Assembly: GCA_000318405.1 (NCBI GenBank) | Contig: KB291761.1 | Coordinates: forward strand, 6,062 to 70,061 | Direction of reading: 5' to 3' | Length of the DNA stretch: 64,000 nucleotides | Origin: Brevundimonas diminuta 470-4 | GTDB taxonomy: Bacteria; Pseudomonadota; Alphaproteobacteria; Caulobacterales; Caulobacteraceae | Part shown: positions 9,325-20,156 of the stretch, in pieces | Layout of the letters: each line of letters starts with the position of its first letter | Numbering within the stretch: the first letter of the stretch is position 1 | Notes under the pieces: generated by a model | What the model was told of the DNA's origin: nothing | The model's input: only the letters and a program-made list of their open reading frames with translations | The model's database searches: none | Translations under genes and position numbers: made by a program

Positions 9325-9957
9325 ATGCGTCGCGTCCTGACCGCCCTCGCCGCCCTTTCTCTCACGGCCACGCTGATCCCCCACGCCGCCGAGGCCCAGA
9401 GCGGGCGCCAGCAGGGGCAGAAGGCTGAAAAGGCGCCGTCGCGCCCAATGCGTTTCGCTCCGCTGAACCGCCGCGCCAACGCCGGTCCCTGCCCCTATGT
9501 GAAGATTCTCTACGACGCGGCCCGCTACGTCGAACTGGCGGACTATGAGCGTCCCTCGGCCAGCGGCGTCGGCTTCACCGGCGAGATCGAAGGCGTCAAT
9601 TCCGACTGCACCTATCGCGAAAACGATCCGATCCGTCTGGACATGAACCTGCTGTTCAGCCTGGGCAAGGGTCCGCAGGCGCAGGGCGACGCCCGCACCT
9701 ATCGCTACTGGATCGCCGTGACCGAGCGGAACTCCGCCGTCCTGGCCAAGGAATATTTCGACCTGCCCGTCACCTTCGGCGGCGCCGACCGCACCCAGGC
9801 CGAGGCCGCCCAGACCATCGTCATCCCGCGCGCCGAAGCCACCACCAGCGGCGGCCACTTCGAGGTCCTGATCGGCTTTGAGATCACGCCCGAGAACGCC
9901 GAGTTCAACCGATCCGGCAGCCGTTTCCGCCCGACCGCGGGCCAGCAGACCGACTAA
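9325..9957 (+). CDS. Exported protein of unknown function
   Basis: A 210-residue protein with a clear signal peptide ([13 protein letters not shown]..., cleavage likely after AEA near residue 24) and a Gln/Lys-rich linker. The soluble domain contains Cys residues in AGPCPYV and NSDCTYRE, which could form a disulfide, and beta-rich segments such as [13 protein letters not shown] do not recognise a named family. The start at 9325 is chosen because it opens directly onto the signal peptide and has GGAAAG about 8 bases ahead. It ends 3 bp before argS, so co-transcription is likely. Confidence 0.7.
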   Translation: MRRVLTALAALSLTATLIPHAAEAQSGRQQGQKAEKAPSRPMRFAPLNRRANAGPCPYVKILYDAARYVELADYERPSASGVGFTGEIEGVNSDCTYRENDPIRLDMNLLFSLGKGPQAQGDARTYRYWIAVTERNSAVLAKEYFDLPVTFGGADRTQAEAAQTIVIPRAEATTSGGHFEVLIGFEITPENAEFNRSGSRFRPTAGQQTD

Positions 9958-9960
9958 GAC

Positions 9961-11760
9961 ATGACCGACCTCAAGACTTCTCTCAGCGAAGCGGTCGGGT
10001 CCGCCTTCGCCGCCGAAGGCGTGGACAAGGCCCTGGCCCGCGTCACCGCGTCCGACCGTCCCGATCTGGCCGACTTCCAGTCGAACGGCGCCCTGGCCGC
10101 CGCCAAGGCGCTGAAGGCCAATCCGCGCGAACTGGCCGCCAAGGTGGCCGAGCGTCTGGCCGCCGATCCGCGCCTGTCCTCGGTCGAGGTGGCTGGTCCC
10201 GGCTTCATCAACGTGAAGCTGTCCAACGCGGCCCTGGCCCAGCGCGCCGCCGAGGTCGCGGCGGACAAGGAACTGGCCGGCGCCTCGCGCGTCGAGCCGC
10301 GCAAGGTGGTCATCGACTACGGCGGCCCGAACGTGGCCAAGCCCATGCACGTCGGCCACCTGCGCAGCGCCATCATCGGCGAGAGCCTGAAACGGCTGTT
10401 CCGCCTGCGCGGCGACGACGTCACCGGCGACGCCCACTTCGGCGACTGGGGCTTCCAGATGGGCCTGCTGATCACCGCCTGCGACGACGAAGGTCTGGCC
10501 GACGCCTTCATGGCCGAGGGCGACGGCCCCTTCCCGCTCGAGACGCCGGTGACGCTGGCCGACCTGGACCGCCTGTATCCGCTGGCGGCGGGCAAGGCCA
10601 AGGAAGACCCCGCCTTCCGCGACCGCGCCCGCAAAGCGACCGCCGAACTGCAGGGCGGCCGCCCCGGCTATCGCGCCCTGTGGTCGCACTTCGTCGCCGT
10701 CAGCCGCGAGGCGCTGAAGCGCGAGTATGACGACCTGTCGGTCGACTTCGACCTGTGGAACGGCGAGAGCGACGCCGATCCCCTGATGGACGAGATGATC
10801 GCCGACCTGAAGGCCAAGGGTCTGCTGGTCGAGGACGACGGCGCCCAGGTGGTTCACGTCGCCCGCGACGGCGAGACGCGCAAGAAGAAGCTGGCCGACG
10901 GCTCGGTGATCGAGGCGCCGTCGCCCCCGCCCCTGCTGGTCATCAGCTCGGAAGGTTCGGCCATGTACGGCACGACCGACCTGGCCACGATCCTGGACCG
11001 CAAGAAGTCAATTGCGCCCGACCTGATCCTCTACGTCGTCGACGAGCGTCAGGCCGAGCATTTCGAACAGGTCTTCCGCGCCGCCTATCTGGCCGGATAC
11101 GCCCCCGAGAAGTCGCTGGAGCACCTCGGCTTCGGCACCATGAACGGCGCGGACGGCAAGCCGTTCAAGACGCGCGCCGGCGGCGTCCTGAAGCTGCGCG
11201 ACCTGATCGACATGGCGACGGAAAGGGCGCGCGAGCGCCTGCATGAGGCCAAGCTGGGCGACGACCTGCCCGCCGAGGAGTTCGAGGACATCGCCCACAA
11301 GGTGGCGGTCGCCGCGCTGAAGTTCTCGGACCTGTCGAACAACCGCACCACCAGCTACGTCTTCGATCTCGACCGCTTCATGAGCTTCGAGGGCAAGACC
11401 GGCCCCTATCTGCTGTATCAGGCCGTGCGGGTGAAATCCCTGCTGCGCAAGGCGGCGGAACAGGGCGTGGCCCTGGCTCCCCTCGTCATCGAGGAAGCCG
11501 CCGAGCGCGACCTGGCCCTGACGCTGGACGCCTTCGACGCAGCCACCGCGGACGCATATGAGAAGCGCTCGCCCAACCTGATCGCCGAACACGCCTATCG
11601 ACTGGCGCAGAGCTTCTCCAAATTCTACGCCGCCTGCCCGATCCTGGTCGCGCCGGACGAGGCGACCAAGGGCTCGCGCCTGGCCCTGGCCGCCGCGACC
11701 CTGCACCAGCTGGAAACAGCCCTGCGCCTTCTGGGCATCGAGACGCCCGAGCGGATGTAA
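9961..11760 (+). CDS. argS: Arginyl-tRNA synthetase
   Basis: A 599-residue class I synthetase charging tRNA-Arg. It has the N-terminal Add-1 domain, then [13 protein letters not shown] (the HIGH-type motif, HVGH), the Arg-binding region, the YGTTDLAT segment and a C-terminal anticodon-binding alpha-helical domain ending in [14 protein letters not shown] canonical KMSKS is not evident, which is common in ArgRS. In many relatives argS sits between dgt and a SPOR gene; here those lie about 15 kb away without it. Confidence 0.96.
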   Translation: MTDLKTSLSEAVGSAFAAEGVDKALARVTASDRPDLADFQSNGALAAAKALKANPRELAAKVAERLAADPRLSSVEVAGPGFINVKLSNAALAQRAAEVAADKELAGASRVEPRKVVIDYGGPNVAKPMHVGHLRSAIIGESLKRLFRLRGDDVTGDAHFGDWGFQMGLLITACDDEGLADAFMAEGDGPFPLETPVTLADLDRLYPLAAGKAKEDPAFRDRARKATAELQGGRPGYRALWSHFVAVSREALKREYDDLSVDFDLWNGESDADPLMDEMIADLKAKGLLVEDDGAQVVHVARDGETRKKKLADGSVIEAPSPPPLLVISSEGSAMYGTTDLATILDRKKSIAPDLILYVVDERQAEHFEQVFRAAYLAGYAPEKSLEHLGFGTMNGADGKPFKTRAGGVLKLRDLIDMATERARERLHEAKLGDDLPAEEFEDIAHKVAVAALKFSDLSNNRTTSYVFDLDRFMSFEGKTGPYLLYQAVRVKSLLRKAAEQGVALAPLVIEEAAERDLALTLDAFDAATADAYEKRSPNLIAEHAYRLAQSFSKFYAACPILVAPDEATKGSRLALAAATLHQLETALRLLGIETPERM

Positions 11761-12810
<1,050 letters not shown>

Positions 12811-12823
12811 GCCGGCTCCCCTC

Positions 12824-12950
12824 TACCGCTCATCCCGGCGGACGCCGGGATCCAGTTAGAGCAACGCGCTCCACGGCACAGGATGCCCGTCGGCATCGGC
12901 GAGCCTGTCGCCAAAGAACTGGATCCCGGCGTCCGCCGGGATGAGCGGTA
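12824..12950. repeat. REPIN-like paired palindromic repeat
   Basis: A 127-bp element with perfect 34-bp inverted arms (12824-12857 and 12917-12950). Each arm contains its own palindrome (ATCCCGGC, 4 bases, GCCGGGAT). The 59-bp core has a small GATGCC/GGCATC hairpin. Two inverted REP-like units around a structured core is the REPIN/BIME layout. It sits between convergent genes and could also terminate transcription. Confidence 0.8.
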
Positions 12951-12965
12951 TGGGAAGCGGGGCGG

Positions 12966-13595
12966 CTAGAAAAGACGCTCGGCCTCGATCTCCGCCACGC
13001 CAAGCGCCGCAAAGCTCGCCTTGGCTGCCGCCGCCGTGTCCGGCGCGATAGCGCGGCAGGCGTCCTCGATCACCACGGCTTCGAAGCCCTCGCGCACCGC
13101 GTCCTCGGCAGTGAAGCGGACGCAATAGTCATAGGCCAGGCCGCACAGGAAGACGCGCTTCACGCCCAGATCGCGCAGCAGGCCCGCCAGACCCGTCGCC
13201 GTCCTGTGGTCGTTCTCATAGAAGCCGGAATAGGAATCGACCGCCGGATTATAGCCCTTGCGGACCACGGCCAGCGCCTTGTTCACCGCAGGCGCCGCGT
13301 CGGGGTGAAAGGCCGCCCCCGGCGTCCCCTGCACGCAGTGATCCGGCCACAGCATCTGCGGACCGTAGGCGACCTCGATCTGCGTGAAGGGCGCCGCGCC
13401 TGCGTGGTTGGAAGCGAAGCTGATCTGGTCCGGCGTGTGCCAGTCCTGAGTGGCGATGACCGTGGTGAACCGTTCGGCCAGTCGGTTGATCAGGGGCATG
13501 ATCGCCGCCCCGCCCTGCACCGCCAGGGCGCCGCCCTCGCAGAAATCGTTCTGGGCGTCGATGACCAGCAGGGCGTCAGAAGCGGCGATCTGCAC
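12966..13595 (-). CDS. pncA: Nicotinamidase (pyrazinamidase)
   Basis: A 209-residue isochorismatase-fold hydrolase converting nicotinamide to nicotinate for NAD salvage. It shows the catalytic Asp in LLVIDAQNDFCEGG (about residues 9-22), the metal-binding TQDWHTP region, and the nucleophile Cys in FLCGLAYDYCV, where the second Cys is at the family position. Length is as expected. Its stop lies just beyond the REPIN-like repeat, and its start is 4 bp from the fbp stop, so fbp-pncA may be co-transcribed. Confidence 0.93.
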   Translation of the reverse strand: MQIAASDALLVIDAQNDFCEGGALAVQGGAAIMPLINRLAERFTTVIATQDWHTPDQISFASNHAGAAPFTQIEVAYGPQMLWPDHCVQGTPGAAFHPDAAPAVNKALAVVRKGYNPAVDSYSGFYENDHRTATGLAGLLRDLGVKRVFLCGLAYDYCVRFTAEDAVREGFEAVVIEDACRAIAPDTAAAAKASFAALGVAEIEAERLF

Positions 13596-13599
13596 GGCG

Positions 13600-14568
13600 T
13601 CAGGCCGCCGCGATCTGGTCGACTTCGTTGGCCGAGCCGAGCATGACCGGCACCCGTTGGTGCAGTTCGGTCGGGGTCACGTCCATGATGGCCTGCCTGC
13701 CGTCGGTGGTGGACTTTCCGCCCGCCTGTTCGACCAGGAAGGACATGGGGTTGCCTTCGTACATCAGGCGCAGCTTGCCCGGCTTGTTCGGCTCGCGCTT
13801 GTCCCACGGGTAAAGGAAGACGCCGCCGCGCATCAGGATGCGGTGAACGTCGGCGACCATCGCCGCGACCCAGCGCATGTTGAAATTCTTGCCGCGCGGG
13901 CCGTCCGCGCCCTTCAGGCAGCCATCGACATAGCGCTGGACGCTCTCGGCCCAGTGGCGCTGGTTCGACATGTTGATGGCGAACTCTTTCGTATCGGCGG
14001 GAATACGCACGTCCTCATGGGTCATCAGCCAGCGGCCGTCGGGCGCCAGGGTGAAGCCCGCCACCCCCTTGCCCGTGGTCAGCACCAGCATGGCCTGACC
14101 GGCATAGACGGCGTAAAGCGCCGCGACCTGATGGCGGCCGGATTGCAGGAAGTCGGCCTCGCTCGGCTGGGCCGACGGCGCCTTCAACACCGAGACGATG
14201 GTGCCGACCGGCGCATTGATGTCGATGTTGGACGAGCCATCCAACGGGTCGACCAGCACCAGATACTCGCCCGCCGCATTGGCCGAGGGCTGCATCGTGT
14301 CCTTTTCCTCGGACGCCACGCCCGCCACGGCGGGGCAGGCCAGCAGGGCTTCGGTCAGCAGGTCGTCGGCGATGACGTCCAGTTTCTTCTGCTCTTCGTC
14401 CTGTACGTTGACGGCGCCCGATGCGCCCAGAGCGCCGACCAGGGCGCCGCCCGCCACCACCTGGCGGATCTCGACACAGGCGGCGGCCGCCGTCGTCAGC
14501 GTCTCGACCAGTCCCTGCGGCAGGTCGAGGGAGGCGAGGTGGGCGGCGAGATCGGTGCGGGCGGTCAT
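13600..14568 (-). CDS. fbp: Fructose-1,6-bisphosphatase, class I
   Basis: A 322-residue gluconeogenic phosphatase. The metal-binding signature [12 protein letters not shown] is present, as are VASEEKD and the C-terminal [14 protein letters not shown] region. The reading frame stays open upstream for another 400 codons, but that stretch is antisense to the riboswitch and gcvT and unlike any FBPase. I therefore use the ATG at 14568 ([11 protein letters not shown]). It diverges from the glycine-cleavage operon. Confidence 0.93.
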   Translation of the reverse strand: MTARTDLAAHLASLDLPQGLVETLTTAAAACVEIRQVVAGGALVGALGASGAVNVQDEEQKKLDVIADDLLTEALLACPAVAGVASEEKDTMQPSANAAGEYLVLVDPLDGSSNIDINAPVGTIVSVLKAPSAQPSEADFLQSGRHQVAALYAVYAGQAMLVLTTGKGVAGFTLAPDGRWLMTHEDVRIPADTKEFAINMSNQRHWAESVQRYVDGCLKGADGPRGKNFNMRWVAAMVADVHRILMRGGVFLYPWDKREPNKPGKLRLMYEGNPMSFLVEQAGGKSTTDGRQAIMDVTPTELHQRVPVMLGSANEVDQIAAA

Positions 14569-14649
14569 GACGTCCTTCAAATCCTGTGGGCGAAGCGCGG
14601 TTCCGCCCCTCATGGCCCTTAGGATCGACGGCGGCAAGTCCGGCGCCGC

Positions 14650-14679
14650 TTGACTCGGCGCTGGATTCACGGCCTTAGG
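14650..14679 (+). promoter_or_regulatory. Candidate promoter of the gcv operon
   Basis: TTGACT at 14650-14655, about 17 bases, then CCTTAG-like bases around 14673-14678. It ends just before the first riboswitch helix, so the transcript would begin with the aptamer. The -10 box is weak. This is inferred from position. Confidence 0.4.
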
Positions 14680-14682
14680 TCG

Positions 14683-14893
14683 AACGCTCTCGCGGGAGAG
14701 ACCGGGGCCGTTCGCGGCGCCCGGAGCCGAAGGCGCAACCGCCCCGGAAACGCTCAGGCAAAAGGACCGCGAAAGCGCACGGACGCTGGAAAGTCGCCGA
14801 AGGACGGAGGGTCCCGACGCGCGCCGACGGAGCAAGGCCGAACCCTTTCGGGCACGGTCGGAATCTCTCAGGCTTCGAAGACAGCGGGGGCGC
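14683..14893 (+). promoter_or_regulatory. Tandem glycine riboswitch
   Basis: Two glycine aptamers lie in series in the 372-bp leader of gcvT. Aptamer 1 shows GGGAGAGACC, AGCCGAAGGCGCAA and AAACGCTCAGGCAAAAGGAC, nearly the published consensus. Aptamer 2 shows GGAAAGTCGCCGAAGGACGGAG and ends in AATCTCTCAGGC. They are joined by a short linker, as in the classical cooperative gcvT riboswitches. Glycine binding is expected to turn on the cleavage operon. The expression platform (14894-14940) has no obvious T-run, so control may be at translation. Confidence 0.92.
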
Positions 14894-14940
14894 AACGACG
14901 GCGAAGCTATCGCCGCAACCTGCGACCCGGAGGCGACGCC

Positions 14941-16053
14941 ATGAGCGATCAGGCCCTTAAGACTACCCCCCTCAACGCCGCGCACCGCGCGCTGGGCGCC
15001 CGCATGGTCGGCTTCGGCGGCTATGACATGCCGGTCCAGTATGAAGGCGTGCTGGCCGAGCACCGCTGGACCCGCGAGCACGCCGGCCTGTTCGACGTCT
15101 CTCACATGGGCCAGGCGCGCATCACCGGCGCCGACGCCATCGCGCAGTTCGAGCGCTTCGTCCCCGGCGACTATGCGATCGTGAAGCCCGGCAAGCAGAA
15201 ATACACCCTGCTGCTGAACGAACAGGGCGGCGTGATGGACGACCTGATGGCGGGCAAGCCGTTCGAAGACGGCCTCTACATCGTCGTCAACGCGGGCAAC
15301 AAGGACGCCGACTTCGCCTTCCTGAACGCCCATCTGTCGGGCGACGCCAAGCTGGAGGTGCTGGACCGCGCCCTGCTGGCCATTCAGGGGCCTGAAGCGG
15401 CTGATGTCATGGCCGCCCACTCGGCGGAGCTGGCCGACATGGGCTTCATGGACTGCCGCGCCATCCGCCTGTTCGATGAAGACTGCATCGTCTCGCGTTC
15501 GGGCTACACCGGCGAGGACGGCTATGAGATTTCGGTTCCGGCCGCCGCCGCAGAGCGCGTGTGGAACCTGCTGCTGTCGGACGCGCGGGTGAAGCCGGTC
15601 GGTCTGGGCGCGCGCGACAGCTTGCGCCTGGAAGCTGGTCTGCCGCTGCACGGCCACGACGTCGACGCGACGATCACCCCGGTCGAGGCCGCCCTGACCT
15701 TCGCCCTGTCCAAGTCGCGCAAGGAACGCGCCGACTTCGCCGGGGCCGACGTCATCCTGAAGCAACTGGCTGACGGCCCGGCCCGCGTCCGCATCGGCCT
15801 GCACGTCAAGGAAGGCGCTCCCGCCCGCGAAGGCGCCGAGATCGCCGACATGGGCGGCGCCGTCATCGGCAAGATCACCTCGGGCGGCCCCTCGCCGACG
15901 CTGGGGCGCAACATCGCCATGGGCTACGTCCCGCCCGCGTTCGCCGAGCTGGGCACTGAGCTGAAGGTCCTGGTGCGCGGCCGCCCGGCCGCCGCCGAAG
16001 TCATCGCCACCCCCTTCGTGGCGACCCGCTACTACCGGAAGCCGAAGGCCTAA
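14941..16053 (+). CDS. gcvT: Glycine cleavage system T protein (aminomethyltransferase)
   Basis: A 370-residue folate-dependent aminomethyltransferase. It takes the aminomethyl group from lipoylated GcvH and forms methylene-THF plus ammonia. It shows [20 protein letters not shown] at the N terminus, DVSHMGQ, the [12 protein letters not shown] motif and the C-terminal VRGR/ATPFV region. I use the ATG at 14941, after CCCGGAGGCGACGCC, which gives a clear ribosome site (GGAGG). An upstream in-frame extension would run through the riboswitch. First gene of gcvT-H-PA-x-PB. Confidence 0.95.
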   Translation: MSDQALKTTPLNAAHRALGARMVGFGGYDMPVQYEGVLAEHRWTREHAGLFDVSHMGQARITGADAIAQFERFVPGDYAIVKPGKQKYTLLLNEQGGVMDDLMAGKPFEDGLYIVVNAGNKDADFAFLNAHLSGDAKLEVLDRALLAIQGPEAADVMAAHSAELADMGFMDCRAIRLFDEDCIVSRSGYTGEDGYEISVPAAAAERVWNLLLSDARVKPVGLGARDSLRLEAGLPLHGHDVDATITPVEAALTFALSKSRKERADFAGADVILKQLADGPARVRIGLHVKEGAPAREGAEIADMGGAVIGKITSGGPSPTLGRNIAMGYVPPAFAELGTELKVLVRGRPAAAEVIATPFVATRYYRKPKA

Positions 16054-16138
16054 CGCCTTCCTTCCGTTCCTCGGCGCAGGGCCGGGGAAGACGCCTTGAA
16101 ACTAAGCCTGGGCCACAGGCTCCATGAGGAAGACCAAG

Positions 16139-16504
16139 ATGAAGTTCACCAAGGATCACGAGTGGGTTCGCCTCGACGGCGACGTCGCCACGGTCGGCAT
16201 CTCCAAGCACGCCGCTGACGCCCTGGGCGACGTCGTGTTCGTCGAGACGCCGGAAGCCGGCAAGACCGTCTCGGTCGGCGACAGCTTCGCCGTCGTGGAA
16301 TCGGTCAAGGCCGCCTCGGACGTCTACGCCCCCATCGCGGGCGAAGTGATTGAGGGCAACGCCGCCCTGGCCGACGCCCCGGAAACCGTCAACGCCGACC
16401 CGGAAGGCGAAGGCTGGTTCGCCAAGATCAAGGTGTCCGACGCCTCGGTGCTGGACGGCCTGATGGATCAGGCCGCCTACGACGAATATCTGACCACGCT
16501 GTAA
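16139..16504 (+). CDS. gcvH: Glycine cleavage system H protein
   Basis: A 121-residue lipoyl carrier that shuttles the aminomethyl intermediate between P, T and L proteins. The lipoylated lysine is Lys57 in [10 protein letters not shown]. It shows KFTKDHEWV at the start and GWFAKIKV near the end. An in-frame ATG at 16124 exists, but the one at 16139 opens on the family sequence MKFTKDHEW and has GAGGAAG at 16125-16131 at good spacing. Confidence 0.95.
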   Translation: MKFTKDHEWVRLDGDVATVGISKHAADALGDVVFVETPEAGKTVSVGDSFAVVESVKAASDVYAPIAGEVIEGNAALADAPETVNADPEGEGWFAKIKVSDASVLDGLMDQAAYDEYLTTL

Positions 16505-16514
16505 AAATCACAGG

Positions 16515-16670
16515 GGCCCCTCCCCCTCGATGGGGGAGGGTGGGTGGGGGTGCGCGCACCGCCCTCTCCATGCGTCCGAGGGAGACGCCCTCTCCCTCGC
16601 CGCCTCCCCAGTGCGCCGGGCGCCGTCCCGCAACCACCCCATCCCAACCCTTCCCCATCGAGGGGAAGGG
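16515..16670. repeat. Intergenic inverted-repeat element within the gcv operon
   Basis: A 5' arm at 16522-16549 and a 3' arm at 16633-16665 are imperfect inverted copies. Each begins or ends with a CCCCTCGATGGGG-type hairpin. The element fills the gcvH-gcvPA gap and stops about 10 bases before the gcvPA ribosome site. It has the same architecture as 1-163 and 62243-62366 but a different sequence. It may cap mRNA ends or reduce downstream expression. Confidence 0.7.
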
Positions 16671-16684
16671 CTTTGGAGAAGATC

Positions 16685-18028
16685 ATGCGCTACCTCCCCC
16701 TGACGCCCGACGACCGTGAAGCCATGCTGGCCGCCATCGGCGCCAAATCCATCGACGACCTGTTCATCGACGTGCCGCAGGCCGCGCGCCGCGACGGCTT
16801 CGTCGACCTGCCCCGCGTGGCGGGCGAGCTGGAGGTCGAACGCGCCCTCGGCGCCATGGCGGGCAAGAACGCCACGGCCTCGACCGTGCCCTTCTTCTGC
16901 GGCGCCGGGGCCTATAAGCACCACATCCCGGCCACGGTGGACCACGTGATCCAGCGGTCGGAGTTCCTGACCAGCTACACCCCCTATCAGCCGGAAATCG
17001 CTCAAGGGACGCTGCAGTACCTGTACGAGTTCCAGACCCAGGTCGCGAACCTGACCGGCATGGAAGTCGCCAACGCCTCGCTTTATGACGGCTCGACCGC
17101 CATGGCCGAGGGCGTGCTGATGGCGACCCGCGTGACCCGCCGCAACAAGGCCGTCATCTCGGGCGGGGTCCACCCCCACTACGTCAAGGCGACCGAGACC
17201 GTGGTCCACGCCGTCGGCGTCGAGACCCAGGCCCTGACCGCCGCCGTCGACGCCGAAGACGCCGTTATCGCCGCCATCGACAAGGACACGGCCTGCGTCG
17301 TCGTCCAGACCCCGAACGTCTTCGGCACCGCCACCGACGTGACCAGGATCGCCGAGGCCGCCCACGCCGCCGGCGCCCTGCTGATCGTCGTGGTGACCGA
17401 AGCCGTGTCGATGGGCCTGCTGAAGTCGCCCGGCGAAATGGGCGCGGACATCGTCGCGGCCGAGGGCCAGTCGATCGGCAACGCCCTGAACTTCGGCGGT
17501 CCCTACATCGGCCTGTTCGCCACCCGCGAGAAGCTGCTGCGCCAGACGCCCGGCCGTTACTGCGGCGAGACGGTGGACGCCGAGGGCAAGCGCGGCTTCG
17601 TCCTGACCCTGTCGACGCGCGAGCAGCACATCCGCCGCGACAAGGCGACCTCGAACATCTGCACCAACTCGGGCCTGTGCTGCCTGGCGTTCAGCATCCA
17701 TATGAGCCTGCTGGGCGAGACGGGCCTGCGTCAGCTGGCCCTGCTGAACCACGAGAAGGCGCTCGCCACGCGCGACGCCCTGGCCGCCATTCCGGGCGTC
17801 GAAATCCTGACCCCGCGCTTCTTCAACGAGTTCGCGGTCAAGCTGCCCAAGAACGCCGCTGATGTGGTGCAGACGATGGCCGACAACGGCGTCCTGTGCG
17901 GCGTGCCCTACAGCCGCCTGAACCCGGATGCGGGCCTCGACGACGTGCTGCTGGTCGCCGCCACCGAGACGACGCTGGACGCCGACATCAAGATCCTCGC
18001 ACACGCTCTGGCTGCTGCCGTAGCATGA
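16685..18028 (+). CDS. gcvPA: Glycine dehydrogenase (decarboxylating) subunit 1
   Basis: A 447-residue alpha subunit of the split P protein. It pairs with GcvPB to decarboxylate glycine and load the aminomethyl group on GcvH. Family blocks include [40 protein letters not shown] and [10 protein letters not shown]. The PLP lysine is in the other subunit, as expected. GGAGAA lies 5 bases ahead of the ATG at 16685. Its stop overlaps the next start by 4 bp (ATGA). Confidence 0.95.
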   Translation: MRYLPLTPDDREAMLAAIGAKSIDDLFIDVPQAARRDGFVDLPRVAGELEVERALGAMAGKNATASTVPFFCGAGAYKHHIPATVDHVIQRSEFLTSYTPYQPEIAQGTLQYLYEFQTQVANLTGMEVANASLYDGSTAMAEGVLMATRVTRRNKAVISGGVHPHYVKATETVVHAVGVETQALTAAVDAEDAVIAAIDKDTACVVVQTPNVFGTATDVTRIAEAAHAAGALLIVVVTEAVSMGLLKSPGEMGADIVAAEGQSIGNALNFGGPYIGLFATREKLLRQTPGRYCGETVDAEGKRGFVLTLSTREQHIRRDKATSNICTNSGLCCLAFSIHMSLLGETGLRQLALLNHEKALATRDALAAIPGVEILTPRFFNEFAVKLPKNAADVVQTMADNGVLCGVPYSRLNPDAGLDDVLLVAATETTLDADIKILAHALAAAVA

Positions 18029-18468
18029 AGACCGCTATCTTCTTTGTGAGCTTGGCGATGACAGGAGCTGGCGCGAGCCAGCCCACTGTTTTGCAGGCTG
18101 GCGAGGCGGATGCTTTGGCGTTTAGCTGCCTCTCGCAATCCCAGGCACTCTTTGTGGCGGGCATCGCGGCTGGCACGCAAAGTCCCAATGCAACCGCAGC
18201 CGAGAAGCTGACCCAGATATCAAACACCTGTCGTTCAGCTCACCAGAGCTTGTCGGCAGAGGGTCACCCCTGCCTGCCCGCCATTGCTGGAATGGAAGAT
18301 CTCTCCCTCGAACTTGCCAATGTCTATGCTGGCAGAACTTCGATTGCTGATGCTGATTTATCGGCCAGCGACGGGAAAGACGGCTCTTCAGACCACGCGG
18401 AAGATGAAACTGAAAATGGCGACCTGTGCGAAGCACGGTTGTCCGCCTTGGAGAGTCAATCTCAATGA
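18025..18468 (+). CDS. Small exported protein inserted between gcvPA and gcvPB
   Basis: A 147-residue protein I do not recognise. It has a signal peptide ([19 protein letters not shown]) and then four Cys residues (contexts SCLSQ, NTCRS, HPCLP and DLCEA) that could form two disulfides. The C-terminal third is acidic. It overlaps gcvPA by ATGA at its start and gcvPB by ATGA at its end, so it should be translationally coupled to both. Base use is visibly less GC-rich than its neighbours, with many A/T third positions. A periplasmic protein has no obvious place in a cytosolic enzyme operon. Possibly acquired DNA, or a domesticated gene. Confidence 0.7.
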   Translation: MKTAIFFVSLAMTGAGASQPTVLQAGEADALAFSCLSQSQALFVAGIAAGTQSPNATAAEKLTQISNTCRSAHQSLSAEGHPCLPAIAGMEDLSLELANVYAGRTSIADADLSASDGKDGSSDHAEDETENGDLCEARLSALESQSQ

Positions 18469-20042
18469 GCACGATGAACACTGTCGGCCGCCCGACCGCC
18501 CCGAACGCCGCCTCTGACGCGTCCTACAAGCCCGCCACCCTGACCGGCGGGCGCGGCCTGTTGCAGGATGAGCCGCTGATCTTCGAAGGCGAAGGCTGGG
18601 GCAAGACCGGCGTCGACCTGCCCAAGCCCGCGTCGAACGGCTCAGACCTGGGCGATCTGGTCCGCAAGGATCCGATCGGCTTGCCCGGCCTGTCGGAGCC
18701 AGAGGCCATGCGCCACTATGTGCGCCTGAGCCAGAAGAACCACGCCATCGACCTGGCGCTGTATCCGCTGGGCTCGTGCACGATGAAGCACAACCCGCGC
18801 CTGAACGAGAAGATGGCGCGCCTGCCGGGCTTCTCGGACATCCACCCGCTGCAGCCGCAGTCGACGGTTCAGGGCGCGCTGGAGCTGATGGACCAGTTGG
18901 CCCACTGGCTGACGACGCTGACGGGGATGCCTGCGGTGGCCCTGTCGCCCAAGGCCGGCGCGCACGGCGAGCTGTGCGGCCTGATGGCCATCCGCGCCGC
19001 CCACGAAGCCAAGGGCGAGCATGAGCAGCGCCGCAAGGTGCTGGTCCCGACCTCGGCCCACGGCACCAACCCGGCCACCGCCGCCTTCGTCGGCTATTCG
19101 GTCGTGGAAGTAGCCCAGACCGACGACGGCCGCGTCGACGTGGCCGACTTGGCGTCCAAGCTGGGTCCGGACGTGGCGGCCATCATGGTCACCAACCCGA
19201 ACACCTGCGGCCTGTTCGAGCGCGACATCCTGGAGATCAGCCGCCTGACCCACGAAGCGGGCGCCTATTTCTACTGCGACGGCGCCAACTTCAACGCCAT
19301 CGTCGGCCGGGTGCGCCCTGGCGACCTCGGCGTCGACGCCATGCACATCAACCTGCACAAGACCTTCTCGACGCCGCACGGCGGCGGCGGGCCGGGCGCG
19401 GGTCCGGTCGTGCTGTCCGAAGCCCTGGCCCCCTTCGCCCCCGCCCCGTGGGTCGTGAACACCGGTGACGGCTACAAGCTGGTCGAGCGCGAGGAAGACG
19501 AGGCCGAGCAGGCCTTCGGCCGCCTGTGCGCCTTCCAGGGGCAGATGGGCATGTATGTGCGCGCGCTCAGCTACATGATGTCCCACGGCTCGGACGGCCT
19601 GCGTCAGGTGGCCGAGGACGCCGTGTTGAACGCCAACTACATCAAGGCCCGCCTCGAGGACCTGATGAGCCCGGCCTTCCCCGAGGGGCCATGCATGCAC
19701 GAGGCCCTGTTCGACGACGAATGGCTGAAGGGCACAGACATCACCACGCTCGACTTCGCCAAGGCGATGATCGACGAGGGCTTCCACCCGATGACCATGT
19801 ATTTCCCGCTGGTCGTCCACGGCGCCATGCTGATCGAGCCGACCGAGACGGAGTCCAAGGCCGAGCTGGATCGCTTCATCGAGGCTATGCGCCTGCTGGC
19901 GGGCGCCGCCAAGGCCGGCGACGTCGAACGCTTCAAGGGCGCGCCCTTCCATGCGCCCCTGCGGCGTCTGGACGAGACCCGCGCCGCGCGCTCGCCGCGT
20001 CTGCGCTGGGCCGCGCCGGAAGGCTCCAACCGCGCCGGTTGA
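18465..20042 (+). CDS. gcvPB: Glycine dehydrogenase (decarboxylating) subunit 2
   Basis: A 525-residue beta subunit of the split P protein. The PLP lysine is Lys299 in NLHKTFSTPHGGGGPG. Family blocks GSCTMKHNPR and TSAHGTNPATA are present. The ATG at 18465 gives an N-terminal polar extension before the conserved EPLIFE segment. It is coupled to the inserted gene by ATGA. With gcvPA it forms the decarboxylase whose cofactor chain uses GcvH and GcvT from the same operon. Lipoamide dehydrogenase must be encoded elsewhere. Confidence 0.95.
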   Translation: MSTMNTVGRPTAPNAASDASYKPATLTGGRGLLQDEPLIFEGEGWGKTGVDLPKPASNGSDLGDLVRKDPIGLPGLSEPEAMRHYVRLSQKNHAIDLALYPLGSCTMKHNPRLNEKMARLPGFSDIHPLQPQSTVQGALELMDQLAHWLTTLTGMPAVALSPKAGAHGELCGLMAIRAAHEAKGEHEQRRKVLVPTSAHGTNPATAAFVGYSVVEVAQTDDGRVDVADLASKLGPDVAAIMVTNPNTCGLFERDILEISRLTHEAGAYFYCDGANFNAIVGRVRPGDLGVDAMHINLHKTFSTPHGGGGPGAGPVVLSEALAPFAPAPWVVNTGDGYKLVEREEDEAEQAFGRLCAFQGQMGMYVRALSYMMSHGSDGLRQVAEDAVLNANYIKARLEDLMSPAFPEGPCMHEALFDDEWLKGTDITTLDFAKAMIDEGFHPMTMYFPLVVHGAMLIEPTETESKAELDRFIEAMRLLAGAAKAGDVERFKGAPFHAPLRRLDETRAARSPRLRWAAPEGSNRAG

Positions 20043-20067
20043 CCGACGCTGCAAGCCTGACTTCAGC

Positions 20068-20097
20068 GAACGCCGTGTCTTTCGGGACACGGCGTTC
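20068..20097 (+). terminator. Terminator of the gcv operon
   Basis: A 12-bp perfect stem (20068-20079 with 20086-20097) lies 25 bp past gcvPB. The T-tract after it is weak (TGCATTTC). Confidence 0.55.
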
Positions 20098-20156
20098 TGC
20101 ATTTCTGGCCCCGCTTACGAAAGCGTCATGGCGACGCCGCCTTTCGGCCTTGTCTC

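Noticed and set aside
9301-10857. A 518-codon minus-strand frame over argS and the exported protein
   Set aside because: Low-complexity Gly/Arg/Gln product, antisense to two supported genes.
14569-15804. A 400-codon N-terminal extension of fbp
   Set aside because: It runs antisense through gcvT and the glycine riboswitch and has no homology-like sequence. The FBPase family start fits the ATG at 14568.
18642-20102. A 486-codon minus-strand frame over gcvPB
   Set aside because: Antisense shadow; gcvPB has its PLP motif and family length.
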